A DNA stretch of 38,828 nt. It comes from Streptomyces sp. YIM 130001 (GTDB lineage: Bacteria; Actinomycetota; Actinomycetes; Streptomycetales; Streptomycetaceae). Positions within the stretch are counted from its first letter, which is position 1; every line of letters begins with the position of its first letter. The position numbers were made by a program, and so were the translations under genes. Below are positions 31,189 to 38,815 of the stretch, one piece after another. The notes under the pieces were generated by a model. That model was given only the letters and a program-made list of their open reading frames with translations. It had not been told where the DNA came from and searched no databases. Location: the NCBI RefSeq assembly GCF_003574445.1, contig NZ_KZ984582.1:1-38828 (forward strand). Reading direction: 5' to 3'.

Positions 31189-32261
31189 TGGATCCCCTCC
31201 GCCAGGTTCTGCTGTTCATTCGGTGCGCTCGTGTGACCGGAGTGGCCGTCGTACCGGATCTGGACTCCGCGGAGCGCCATCTCCCGTGCCGCCTCGAGGT
31301 AGGAGAGCGCGCCACTGGAACCGGGATCGTACGTGAGCACGGTCTGGCCGTAGCTGGGAGCCTCGGAGATGCGCACCGACCGCGGGATGCTGGTTCGGAG
31401 CACCTCTTCGCCGAAATGGTTGCGCACCTCGTCCGCCACCTGTGAGGCGAGCCGGGTCCGGCCGTCGTACATGGTGAGCAGGATGGTCGATACGTGGAGC
31501 GTCGGGTTGAGGTGTCCGCGCACGAGATCCACGTTCCTCAGCAGCTGGCCGAGCCCTTCCAGTGCGTAGTACTCGCACTGGATGGGGATCAGTACCTCGG
31601 CGCCGGCCACGAGAGCGTTGACCGTCAGCAGGCCGAGGGACGGGGGACAGTCGATGAGGACATAGTCCAGCGGCTGCTCGTACGCCTGGATGGCGCGCTG
31701 CAAGCGGCTCTCCCGCGCGACCAGCGACACCAATTCGATCTCCGCACCGGCGAGATCGATGGTGGCCGGGGCGCAGAACAGTCCCTCGACATCAGGGACC
31801 GGCTGGACGACTTCGGAGAGCGGCTTGCTCTCGACCAAGACGTCGTAGATAGAGGGAACTTCGGAGTGGTGATCGACGCCGAGAGCCGTAGAGGCGTTCC
31901 CCTGAGGGTCGAGGTCGATCACCAGAACACGCGCACCGTGCAGTGCGAGTGAAGCAGCGAGGTTCACCGTGGTCGTTGTTTTCCCGACCCCACCCTTCTG
32001 ATTGGCCACCACCATGACCCGTGTCTGCTCAGGCCGGGGAAGGCCCTCGCCGGCTCGGCCCAGGGCCTCCACGGCCAGCTGGGCCGCACGACCGATGGGG
32101 GTGTCGTCCATCGGGGTCGGTGTTTCACGTGAAACATCCTCCCCCGCCGTTTCGGAACGGGGGCCGGGGACCGGATCGGTCATCGGTCCCGCGATGTTGG
32201 CGTCGGACCGCAAGGATTCACTCTCCTCGACTTCAGGCTCGCAATGAACAGAGCCTCCCAT
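31185..32261 (-). CDS. parA: Chromosome partitioning ATPase ParA
   Basis: Walker-type ATPase that positions ParB complexes, important for chromosome sorting in sporulating hyphae. I use ATG 32261 (MGGSVHCEPEVEES), giving 358 residues, close to S. coelicolor ParA. The open frame continues 54 codons upstream, but those run through parS site 10 and DnaA-box-like sites and have no family resemblance. ATG 32183 is an alternative. The N-terminus is a disordered extension of about 80 residues; then VMVVANQKGGVGKTTTTVNLAASL (deviant Walker A at 89-96), VLVIDLDPQGNAST and VLIDCPPSLGLLTVNAL. A parS site lies within the extension. Confidence 0.95.
   Translation of the reverse strand: MGGSVHCEPEVEESESLRSDANIAGPMTDPVPGPRSETAGEDVSRETPTPMDDTPIGRAAQLAVEALGRAGEGLPRPEQTRVMVVANQKGGVGKTTTTVNLAASLALHGARVLVIDLDPQGNASTALGVDHHSEVPSIYDVLVESKPLSEVVQPVPDVEGLFCAPATIDLAGAEIELVSLVARESRLQRAIQAYEQPLDYVLIDCPPSLGLLTVNALVAGAEVLIPIQCEYYALEGLGQLLRNVDLVRGHLNPTLHVSTILLTMYDGRTRLASQVADEVRNHFGEEVLRTSIPRSVRISEAPSYGQTVLTYDPGSSGALSYLEAAREMALRGVQIRYDGHSGHTSAPNEQQNLAEGIQ
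32122..32135. promoter_or_regulatory. parS: parS site 9 (inside parA)
   Basis: Exact GTTTCACGTGAAAC within parA, read as VSRET in the disordered N-terminal extension. Confidence 0.9.
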
Positions 32262-32297
32262 GCCTTTGGGGTGGCGAACCAGCGAGGCCCGGTGTTC

Positions 32298-32324
32298 TGT
32301 GGATGAATCCACTTCTGTGGACAA
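32298..32324 (-). promoter_or_regulatory. DnaA-box-like pair in the parA leader
   Basis: 32316-32324 reads TTGTCCACA exactly on the minus strand (the Streptomyces consensus). 32298-32306 reads TCATCCACA, one base off TTATCCACA. The two are 18 bases apart in the same orientation. DnaA binding is inferred. Confidence 0.6.
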
Positions 32325-32407
32325 CTCCGTACCCCCTGCGAGGGGTTTCCGATCACGCGGGGCCGCTGCGCGACCGCGGCTGATGATCCCTTGCAGCAGT
32401 GAGCGAC

Positions 32408-32421
32408 GTTTCACGTGAAAC
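32408..32421. promoter_or_regulatory. parS: parS site 10 (parA leader)
   Basis: Exact GTTTCACGTGAAAC, 147 bases upstream of the parA start, well placed for ParB to affect parAB transcription. Confidence 0.9.
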
Positions 32422-32453
32422 ACGATGCCCAGCCAGGCGCGTCAACGAGCGTC

Positions 32454-32466
32454 GACACTCCGACAC
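32454..32466 (+). promoter_or_regulatory. Paired GACAC motifs (candidate WhiA site)
   Basis: GACAC at 32454-32458 and 32462-32466, 8 bases apart. GACAC is the core recognised by the sporulation regulator WhiA, and parAB is a known sporulation-controlled operon. Occupancy is not shown by sequence alone. Confidence 0.5.
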
Positions 32467-32579
32467 ATACGCGTTTGGCACCTTGTGTGGCCTACTACGC
32501 GACTCCGCTGACGCACTCGGACCGACTCTCCACGCACCTCAGTGGATTGGGAAGCACGGAAAAATTCGATGACTCGGCC

Positions 32580-33296
32580 TCAACGGCGCCGTCGTGCACG
32601 CCCCGTCCGCGCCGCTTTGGCGCGCTTGGCCGCGAACCGCACGCCTCCCGGGCTCTCGCCCACCTCGACACGCACCACGGTCGAAAGCGGATCGACCACG
32701 CCCTCGCCGACCTGAACGACGGACACATCGGCCGCACCCAACTTGTTGAGAGCGGCCCTAGCGGCCTTCACTTCCTCGACCGCGGTGTCTCCCTTGAGGG
32801 CGAGCATCTCTCCGTACGGCCGCAGCAGCGGCATGCCCCATGTAGCCAGCCTGTCCAGGGGCGCCACCGCCCGCGCGGTCACCACATGGACGGGCGGAAG
32901 CGTATCGAGCACTTCCTCGGCCCGGCCCCGCACCACGGTCACATGCTCGAGCCCGAGGAGCTCGACCACCTCGTTGAGGAAGTTGGTCCGCCGAAGCAGC
33001 GGCTCAAGAAGCGTGATCTTGAGATCCGGACGCACCAGAGCCAAGGGAATACCCGGAAGCCCAGCCCCCGAGCCGACGTCGCACACGGTGACGTTCTCGG
33101 GCACCACTTCCGAGAGCACAGCGCAGTTCAGGAGGTGCCGCTCCCACAGACGGGGGACCTCACGCGGTCCGATCAGCCCTCGGCGCACTCCTGCGTCGGC
33201 GAGGAGCTCCGCGTACCGGACCAGATCCGGCAATCGCTCGCCGAATACCGCCCGCGCCACCTCTGGTGCCGGGGGGAGCTCCGCTGCCTCTGTCAC
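32580..33296 (-). CDS. rsmG: 16S rRNA (guanine-527-N7) methyltransferase RsmG (GidB)
   Basis: Methylates G527 of 16S rRNA; loss gives low-level streptomycin resistance in several bacteria. 238 residues from GTG 33296, chosen because AAGGAC lies 6-7 bases ahead. It has VPRLWERHLLNCAVLSEVV, the SAM-binding motif VCDVGSGAGLPGIPLAL (about 73-86), ITLLEPLLRRTNFLNEVV and VTARAVAPLDRLATW. The C-terminus is very basic (AAKRAKAARTGRARRRR). Separated from jag by a terminator-like hairpin, so probably transcribed separately. Confidence 0.96.
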   Translation of the reverse strand: MTEAAELPPAPEVARAVFGERLPDLVRYAELLADAGVRRGLIGPREVPRLWERHLLNCAVLSEVVPENVTVCDVGSGAGLPGIPLALVRPDLKITLLEPLLRRTNFLNEVVELLGLEHVTVVRGRAEEVLDTLPPVHVVTARAVAPLDRLATWGMPLLRPYGEMLALKGDTAVEEVKAARAALNKLGAADVSVVQVGEGVVDPLSTVVRVEVGESPGGVRFAAKRAKAARTGRARRRR

Positions 33297-33368
33297 CGGG
33301 ACCGTCCTTCCGTATCGCGTCGAGGGATCACCGCCTGGTCGCCGCACTCCCAGGAAGCCTTACAAAGA

Positions 33369-33398
33369 TCGGCCCCGCCTGCGAACAGACGGGGCCGA
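33369..33398 (-). terminator. Terminator after jag
   Basis: Nine-base stem (33369-33377 with 33390-33398), then one mismatch and 3 further pairs around a CGAA loop, 54 bases beyond the jag stop. Confidence 0.75.
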
Positions 33399-33451
33399 CG
33401 GTGCATCGAGCCCGGCGAACAAGGGCCGGGGCATCGGCAGGACCGAGTCGG

Positions 33452-33967
33452 TCAGGCCGGGAGAACGACGACGAAGCGCTGCGGCTCCTCGCCCTCGGAC
33501 TCACTACGCAGTCCCGCGCTCTTGACCGCGTCATGCACGACCTTGCGCTCGAACGGCGTCATCGGCTGAAGCTTGACCGGCTCTCCGGAGCTCTTCGCCT
33601 CGGACGCGGCCTTGGCACCCAGCTCGGAGAGCTCGGTGCGCTTCTTGGCGCGGAACCCGGCGATGTCGAGCATCAGCCGACTGCGCTCACCGGTCTCCCG
33701 GTGCACGGCAAGACGCGTCAGTTCCTGGAGAGCCTCGAGGACCTCGCCGTCCCGGCCCACAAGCTTCTGCAGGTCACGGCCGCTCGAATCGCTGATGATC
33801 GACACAGCCGCACGGTCGGCCTCGACGTCCATGTCGATGTCGCCGTCAAGATCGGCGATATCCAGCAGACCCTCGAGGTAGTCCGCCGCGATGTCCCCCT
33901 CCTGCTCGAGGTCGCTGACCAGGTCGCCGGCCTCGACAGTGGCAGAGGTGGTGGTGCCTTCCGTCAC
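33452..33967 (-). CDS. jag: KhpB/Jag RNA-binding protein (KH + R3H)
   Basis: 171 residues from GTG 33967. After an acidic N-terminus of about 50 residues, a KH-type domain (SIISDSSGRDLQKLVGRDGEVLEALQELTRLAVHRETGERSRLMLDI in outline) and an R3H domain (MTPFERKVVHDAVKSAGLRSESEGEEPQRFVVV in outline) with the R/H core. Likely binds RNA and is linked to envelope growth in other bacteria. It lies 15 bases behind yidC, in the usual rnpA-yidD-yidC-jag operon. Confidence 0.95.
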   Translation of the reverse strand: MTEGTTTSATVEAGDLVSDLEQEGDIAADYLEGLLDIADLDGDIDMDVEADRAAVSIISDSSGRDLQKLVGRDGEVLEALQELTRLAVHRETGERSRLMLDIAGFRAKKRTELSELGAKAASEAKSSGEPVKLQPMTPFERKVVHDAVKSAGLRSESEGEEPQRFVVVLPA

Positions 33968-33982
33968 GGGATGGGCTCCTTC

Positions 33983-35254
33983 TTACTTCTTGGAGGGGTG
34001 CTTGGGCCGCTGCTGGCCGCCCTTGCGCTGCCCGGACTTGTTCTGCCGCGCACTGCTTCCGCCGGCGGGCTTTGGCTTGGGCTTGGCCGCGTCCTGAGGT
34101 TCGTCGGACTTGTCGAGCGAGGTCTTGGGTTCGTCGCTCTTGGACGCGCCCGGGCCGGTGCTCGACTGACGCTGAGACTTGGACTGACGCTTGGGCTGCT
34201 TACGCGCAGGCGTACCGCCCGACTGAGTGGCATCCTCCCCGTCGGCGACAGCGACGGCCGTGTCGCTCTTGGCGATCGTGCCGTCGGTCTGAGCCGCCAG
34301 TCCGGCCTTGCTCAGGCCGTTGATGAACTTGCGCTCGTGATCGTTGCGGTCGCGGCCCTTGGCGACGATGGCCTTGACGATGTTCCGCTCGCCGCGACGC
34401 ATCTTGCCGCCGTCGTGCTTGGTCACCTTGCTCTGCAGGCGCTCGAGGAACGACTCCTGCGCCTTGCTGCCCGGTGTCGGGTTCTGGCGGATGACGAACA
34501 TCTGCTGGCCCATGGTCCACACGTTGGTGGTCAGCCAGTAGACGAGGACACCGACGGGGAAGTTGATGCCGAACACGGCGAACATGACCGGGAAGACGTA
34601 CATCAGCATCTTCTGCTGCTGCATGAACGGCGTCTTCACCGTCATGTCGACGTTCTTCGTCATCAGCTGTCGCTGCGTGTAGAACTGCGAGAACGACATC
34701 ATCACGATCATGATCGCGGTGACGATGCGCACGTCGGTGAGGGAGGCGTTGAGCGCCTCGACCTTCTCCGGGCTGTCCATGAACTTCGAGGCGAGGGGCG
34801 CACCGAAGATATGGGCCTGACGGGCGCTCTCGAGGAGCGGCCCGTCGATGGAGCCGATCTCCTTGCCCGTCGCGATGCCGTTCAGCACGTGGTACAGGGC
34901 GAAGAAGAACGGCGACTGCGCCAGGATGGGAAGGCACGAGGAGAGCGGGTTGGTGCCCGTCTCCTTGTACAGCTTCATCATCTCTTCGGACTGACGCTGC
35001 TTGTCGTTCTTGTAGCGCTCCTGGATCTTCTTCATCTCGGGCTGCAGTGTCTGCATGCCGCGAGTGGCCTTGATCTGCTTCACAAAAAGCGGGATCAGAC
35101 AGATTCGGATCAGGATCACCAGGGACACGATCGACAGACCCCAGGCCCAGCCGGTGTCGTCACCGAAGATCGACCCGTAGAGCTTGTGGAACTGGACGAT
35201 GATCCAGGAAACGGGTGTGGTGATAAAGCTGAAGAGACTGGCAATCGTGTCCAC
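33983..35254 (-). CDS. yidC: Membrane protein insertase YidC
   Basis: Inserts and folds membrane proteins, with or without SecYEG. 423 residues from a GTG start. Membrane segments begin near the N-terminus (MDTIASLFSFITTPVSWIIVQFHKLYGS), followed by IVSLVILIRICLIPLFVKQIKA with the conserved basic residue in the second helix and TNPLSSCLPILAQSPFFFALYHVL. Gram-positive type, without the large periplasmic domain. The last 140 residues are a charged Lys/Gln/Asp-rich cytoplasmic tail ending KHPSKK. It follows yidD with 3 bases between. Confidence 0.96.
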   Translation of the reverse strand: MDTIASLFSFITTPVSWIIVQFHKLYGSIFGDDTGWAWGLSIVSLVILIRICLIPLFVKQIKATRGMQTLQPEMKKIQERYKNDKQRQSEEMMKLYKETGTNPLSSCLPILAQSPFFFALYHVLNGIATGKEIGSIDGPLLESARQAHIFGAPLASKFMDSPEKVEALNASLTDVRIVTAIMIVMMSFSQFYTQRQLMTKNVDMTVKTPFMQQQKMLMYVFPVMFAVFGINFPVGVLVYWLTTNVWTMGQQMFVIRQNPTPGSKAQESFLERLQSKVTKHDGGKMRRGERNIVKAIVAKGRDRNDHERKFINGLSKAGLAAQTDGTIAKSDTAVAVADGEDATQSGGTPARKQPKRQSKSQRQSSTGPGASKSDEPKTSLDKSDEPQDAAKPKPKPAGGSSARQNKSGQRKGGQQRPKHPSKK

Positions 35255-35257
35255 TAA

Positions 35258-35566
35258 TCAGGCTCCTTGAGCATGGGACGGGGTCTCAGTGGCGGACTTC
35301 CCGCCCTTGTTGCGCCAGGCGTCGCGCAGCATTTCGTGCCACCGCGGACGCTTGCGGGCCGGAACATGATCGACACCACCGTGCGACCAGGGGTTGCACC
35401 GCAGAATCCGCCAGGCGGTCAGCGCCGTTCCCTTGATCGCACCGTGCCGGTCGATGGCTTGGAACCCGTAGTGGGAACACGACGGGTAGTACTTGCACAC
35501 CGGCCCCAGCAGCGGGCTGATGGTCCACTGGTAGAGCTTGATCAACGCAAGCAGTGGGTACTTCAT
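35258..35566 (-). CDS. yidD: Membrane protein insertion efficiency factor YidD
   Basis: 102 residues, start ATG. Typical YidD: LLALIKLYQWTISPLLGPVCKYYPSCSHYGFQAIDRHG, with the conserved cysteines, and WRILRCNPWSHGGVDHVP. Thought to assist YidC-dependent insertion. Its ATG overlaps the rnpA stop by 4 bases, and it ends 3 bases before yidC. Confidence 0.95.
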   Translation of the reverse strand: MKYPLLALIKLYQWTISPLLGPVCKYYPSCSHYGFQAIDRHGAIKGTALTAWRILRCNPWSHGGVDHVPARKRPRWHEMLRDAWRNKGGKSATETPSHAQGA

Positions 35567-35934
35567 CGCGCGCCCCCTCCCAGTAGCCGCTCCAGTGCGG
35601 CATCCAGGTCTCGGGCCAGCTGTGCATGGTCGGCGTCACCAGCCTTGGGCAACGCTCGTACGACTACCAGGCTACCGGGGGGCAGCTGTGCCAGTCGTTC
35701 CCGCATCAAATGGCGAAGCCTGCGCTTCACTCTGTTCCGGACTACCGCGACGCCGACGGCTTTGCTCACGACGAAACCCGCACGCGTCGGGGGAACGCTC
35801 TCCCCGGGCGCGTGCGGGTCCGTAGCACCGCTGCGTAGGTGGACGACGAGTAGCGGGCGTCCTGCCCGGCGTCCTCGTCGTACCGCGGTCGCGAATTCCT
35901 CGCGCCGCCTCAGCCGGTTATCGGTGGGCAGCAC
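35563..35934 (-). CDS. rnpA: Ribonuclease P protein component
   Basis: Protein cofactor of RNase P, 123 residues from GTG 35934. Starts MLPTDNRLRRREEFATAVRRGRR and has the family signature RNRVKRRLRHLMRERL. It overlaps yidD by 4 bases and lies 23 bases behind rpmH, the conserved order. Confidence 0.97.
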   Translation of the reverse strand: MLPTDNRLRRREEFATAVRRGRRAGRPLLVVHLRSGATDPHAPGESVPPTRAGFVVSKAVGVAVVRNRVKRRLRHLMRERLAQLPPGSLVVVRALPKAGDADHAQLARDLDAALERLLGGGAR

Positions 35935-35957
35935 GACGTCATGACCTGTTTACGAAA

Positions 35958-36095
35958 TCAGGCGGACAGGCGGGCGCGACCCTTGGTGCGGCGGGACGCC
36001 AGGACGGCGCGGCCGGCACGGGTACGCATCCGCAGCCGGAAGCCGTGGGTCTTCGCGCGACGACGGTTGTTCGGCTGGAAGGTGCGCTTGCTCAC
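35958..36095 (-). CDS. rpmH: 50S ribosomal protein L34
   Basis: 45 residues from GTG 36095 with GGAG eight bases ahead; the open frame runs on upstream but is not coding. VSKRTFQPNNRRRAKTHGFR, then RTRAGRAVLASRRTKGRARLSA, is essentially the invariant L34 sequence. First gene of the rpmH-rnpA-yidD-yidC-jag unit, divergent from dnaA. Confidence 0.98.
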   Translation of the reverse strand: MSKRTFQPNNRRRAKTHGFRLRMRTRAGRAVLASRRTKGRARLSA

Positions 36096-36472
36096 TCGGG
36101 GGCTCCAGAGAATGAATTGGTGACGGCGGGGTGTCGTCTGGCTGTCACCGTGCGCCCACGAGTAGCTCGCGTTTACGCCCGTGTGCAACCGCTTCCCGAT
36201 CACATAAGCGATCTGTGCCCATCGGAGGCAGGCGGCAGCAGCCATCGACAACTCGACCTGGTCACGGTACGCGGCGCTACGCCATCCGGTCAAACCAACG
36301 GAGGGCGGGAGACGACGGGGAGACACTGTGCACAGCCTGTGGACAACAACTTGAACCGCACGGCATGCCCTGACTACCTTGGCGGAACTCCTATTCGCGC
36401 CGTCCCACCCGATTTCCGTATCGACCTGTCCCAGAACCACACCTTCGTGGGACCCATGAGAGAGCGTGCCCT
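36096..36472. promoter_or_regulatory. rpmH/dnaA divergent regulatory region
   Basis: 377 bases with both promoters. For dnaA, TTGAAC at 36351-36356 and TACCTT at 36375-36380 (18 apart). A perfect DnaA box (TTGTCCACA on the complement) is at 36338-36346, just upstream of the -35, with a weaker CTGTGCACA beside it at 36328-36336, so autoregulation is likely. For rpmH, on the minus strand, TTGACC (36288-36293) and TACCGT (36264-36269), also 18 apart. Promoter calls are by consensus only. No gene seen. Confidence 0.6.
36338..36346 (-). promoter_or_regulatory. DnaA box in the dnaA promoter
   Basis: Exact TTGTCCACA on the minus strand, 4 bases upstream of the presumed -35 of dnaA. Confidence 0.75.
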
Positions 36473-38815
36473 GTGGCTGACGTACCTGCCGATCTTGCCG
36501 CAGTGTGGCCCCGGGTGTTGGACCAACTGCTCGGGGAAGGTCGCGGCCAGGGGGTCGAAGCCAAGGACGAGCACTGGATCAGGCGCTGCCAGCCGCTGGC
36601 CCTGGTCGCGGACACCGCTCTGCTCGCCGTGCCGAACGAATTCGCCAAGGGCGTGCTCGAAGGCCGCCTCGCGCCGATCGTCAGCGAGACCCTGAGCCGC
36701 GAGTGCGGTCGCCCGATCCGGATCGCGATCACGGTCGACGAGTCCGCCGGTGAGCCTCCGGCCCCCACGCCCCCGGGGCCGGTGCAGCACCGCTACGACG
36801 AGCAGCGCTACGCCGAGCCGGCCTCCCCTTCTTCCACGGGCGGGCGCGACCCCTATCAGGGCTACGGTCGGCCGGAGGCGGGGCACCACGACGGGATGCA
36901 GCGGGAGGAACCGCGGCACGCGGCCCCGCAGCACGACGACAGGTACCGGGACGACCACCGTCCCGACGAGCTGTCCCGCGATCCGCACGAAGGCGGCCGG
37001 CACCGCGGCGAGCCGCATCTCGAGAACCGGCGCACGGACGACCGCACCCCGGACAACCGCCACCCGGACACGCGATCCCCCGACGCCCGCCACCAGGACA
37101 CCCGCCACCCCGACGACCGGCAGCACCTGGACGACCGGCGCTCAGAGGACCGGCATCCCGAGGACCACCCGGGTGACGACCGGCGCTCCTCGCCCGGCCG
37201 CCAGGACGGCTCGCGGCACGACGGATCCCGGCTCGATGCCGCTCATCAGGAGACCGGCCGTCAGGACTCACCGCACCGGGACGACGGCCGCGGCGACCGC
37301 GCGGACGAGCAGCGCCACGACGACGGCCGCCCCGCTCAGCGTTCCGACGAGCGCCACGACCAACACCAGGACCAACGCCAGGAGTTGCCCACCGTCCGCC
37401 CGGCGTACCCCGACTACCAGCGCGCCCAGCCCGGAGCCTGGCCCCGGCAGTCGCAGGACGACTACGGCTGGCAGCAGCAGCACCTGGGCTTCCCCGACCG
37501 CGACCCGTACGGCTCTCCCTCGCCTCAGCACGGCTACCGCCCGCAGACTCCGGAGCGCCCGTACGGCCAACAGCCTCCCGAGCGCTCGCGGTACGAGCAG
37601 CAGTCCGATCGTTCGCCGTACGACCAGCGGGACCGCCGGGATCTGTCCGAGCCCGGACGGTCGGGTCCGCCCGGCTCGACCGGTTCGGTCGGCGCACCCG
37701 GCCCGTCCTCGCTCCCGGCGCCCAGCGGCGCACCCGGCCCGCTGGCCGCGCAGCCCGCTCCCGCGACGGGCCCCGGAGAGCCGACCGCCCGGCTGAATCC
37801 CAAGTACCTCTTCGACACGTTCGTCATCGGCGCCTCGAACCGGTTCGCGCACGCGGCCGCGGTCGCCGTGGCCGAGGCGCCGGCCAAGGCGTACAACCCG
37901 CTGTTCATCTACGGGGAGTCGGGGCTCGGCAAGACGCACCTGCTGCACGCCATCGGTCACTACGCGCGCAGCCTCTACCCGGGGACCCGGGTGCGGTACG
38001 TGAGCTCGGAGGAGTTCACCAACGAGTTCATCAACTCCATCCGCGACGGCAGGGGCGACAGCTTCCGCAAGCGGTACCGGGAGATGGACATCCTGCTGGT
38101 CGACGACATCCAGTTCCTCGCGGACAAGGAGTCGACGCAGGAGGAGTTCTTCCACACCTTCAATACGCTCCACAACGCCAACAAACAGATCGTGCTCTCC
38201 TCGGACCGGCCGCCCAAACAGCTGGTGACCCTCGAGGACCGGCTGCGGAACCGGTTCGAGTGGGGGCTGATCACCGACGTCCAGCCGCCCGAGCTGGAGA
38301 CCCGGATCGCGATCCTCCGTAAGAAGGCGGTGCAGGAGCAGCTCAACGCCCCGCCGGAGGTCCTCGAGTTCATCGCTTCCCGGATCTCCCGGAACATCCG
38401 GGAACTCGAGGGCGCGCTGATCCGGGTGACGGCCTTCGCGAGTCTGAACCGGCAGCCGGTCGACCTGGGCCTCACCGAGATCGTTCTGAAGGACCTGATT
38501 CCGGGCGGCGAGGACGCGGCACCCGAGATCACCGCGCCGGCCATCATGGCGGCCACCGCCGACTACTTCGGGCTCACGGTGGACGACCTGTGTGGATCGT
38601 CCCGCAGCCGGGTGCTGGTGACGGCCCGCCAGATCGCGATGTACCTGTGCCGGGAGCTGACGGACCTGTCGCTGCCGAAGATCGGGGCGCAGTTCGGCGG
38701 CCGCGACCATACGACGGTGATGCACGCGGACCGCAAGATCCGCGCGCTGATGGCCGAGCGGCGGTCCATCTACAACCAGGTCACTGAGCTCACCAACCGC
38801 ATCAAGAACGGCTGA
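36473..38815 (+). CDS. dnaA: Chromosomal replication initiator protein DnaA
   Basis: Initiator that binds DnaA boxes in oriC and loads DnaB. 780 residues from a GTG start (VADVPADLAAVWPRVLDQLL). Domain I is about 1-86. Domain II, about 87-440, is a disordered Asp/Arg/His/Gln/Pro-rich linker with many HPDDR-like repeats. Domain III starts at LNPKYLFDTFVIGASNRFAHAA (residue 441); Walker A is GESGLGKT (481-488) and Walker B LLVDD (541-545). Domain IV ends with the DnaA-box binding motif RDHTTVMHADRKI (from about 744). The length is well above S. coelicolor DnaA (about 656), all the extra being in domain II. oriC and dnaN should follow beyond the window. Confidence 0.98.
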   Translation: MADVPADLAAVWPRVLDQLLGEGRGQGVEAKDEHWIRRCQPLALVADTALLAVPNEFAKGVLEGRLAPIVSETLSRECGRPIRIAITVDESAGEPPAPTPPGPVQHRYDEQRYAEPASPSSTGGRDPYQGYGRPEAGHHDGMQREEPRHAAPQHDDRYRDDHRPDELSRDPHEGGRHRGEPHLENRRTDDRTPDNRHPDTRSPDARHQDTRHPDDRQHLDDRRSEDRHPEDHPGDDRRSSPGRQDGSRHDGSRLDAAHQETGRQDSPHRDDGRGDRADEQRHDDGRPAQRSDERHDQHQDQRQELPTVRPAYPDYQRAQPGAWPRQSQDDYGWQQQHLGFPDRDPYGSPSPQHGYRPQTPERPYGQQPPERSRYEQQSDRSPYDQRDRRDLSEPGRSGPPGSTGSVGAPGPSSLPAPSGAPGPLAAQPAPATGPGEPTARLNPKYLFDTFVIGASNRFAHAAAVAVAEAPAKAYNPLFIYGESGLGKTHLLHAIGHYARSLYPGTRVRYVSSEEFTNEFINSIRDGRGDSFRKRYREMDILLVDDIQFLADKESTQEEFFHTFNTLHNANKQIVLSSDRPPKQLVTLEDRLRNRFEWGLITDVQPPELETRIAILRKKAVQEQLNAPPEVLEFIASRISRNIRELEGALIRVTAFASLNRQPVDLGLTEIVLKDLIPGGEDAAPEITAPAIMAATADYFGLTVDDLCGSSRSRVLVTARQIAMYLCRELTDLSLPKIGAQFGGRDHTTVMHADRKIRALMAERRSIYNQVTELTNRIKNG
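36780..37400 (+). repeat. Degenerate coding repeats in dnaA domain II
   Basis: Imperfect short repeats (units like DDR, HPD, RHPDDR, DTRSPD) built from GAC-CGG-CAC-CCC type codons. They make up most of the extended linker and suggest growth by slippage or unequal recombination. Confidence 0.65.

Larger units (their letters stand above)
32262..32579 (-). promoter_or_regulatory. parA leader / rsmG-parA intergenic region
   Basis: 318 bases between the rsmG stop and the parA start. It holds parS site 10, two DnaA-box-like 9-mers (32298-32306 and 32316-32324, the second an exact TTGTCCACA on the complement) and two GACAC motifs. In S. coelicolor parAB has two promoters, one switched on at sporulation. 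I cannot place -35/-10 elements with confidence. No gene is seen. Confidence 0.6.

Noticed and set aside
32262..32423. 54-codon upstream extension of parA
   Set aside because: The extension runs through parS site 10 and two DnaA-box-like sites and has no ParA similarity; ATG 32261 gives the expected length.
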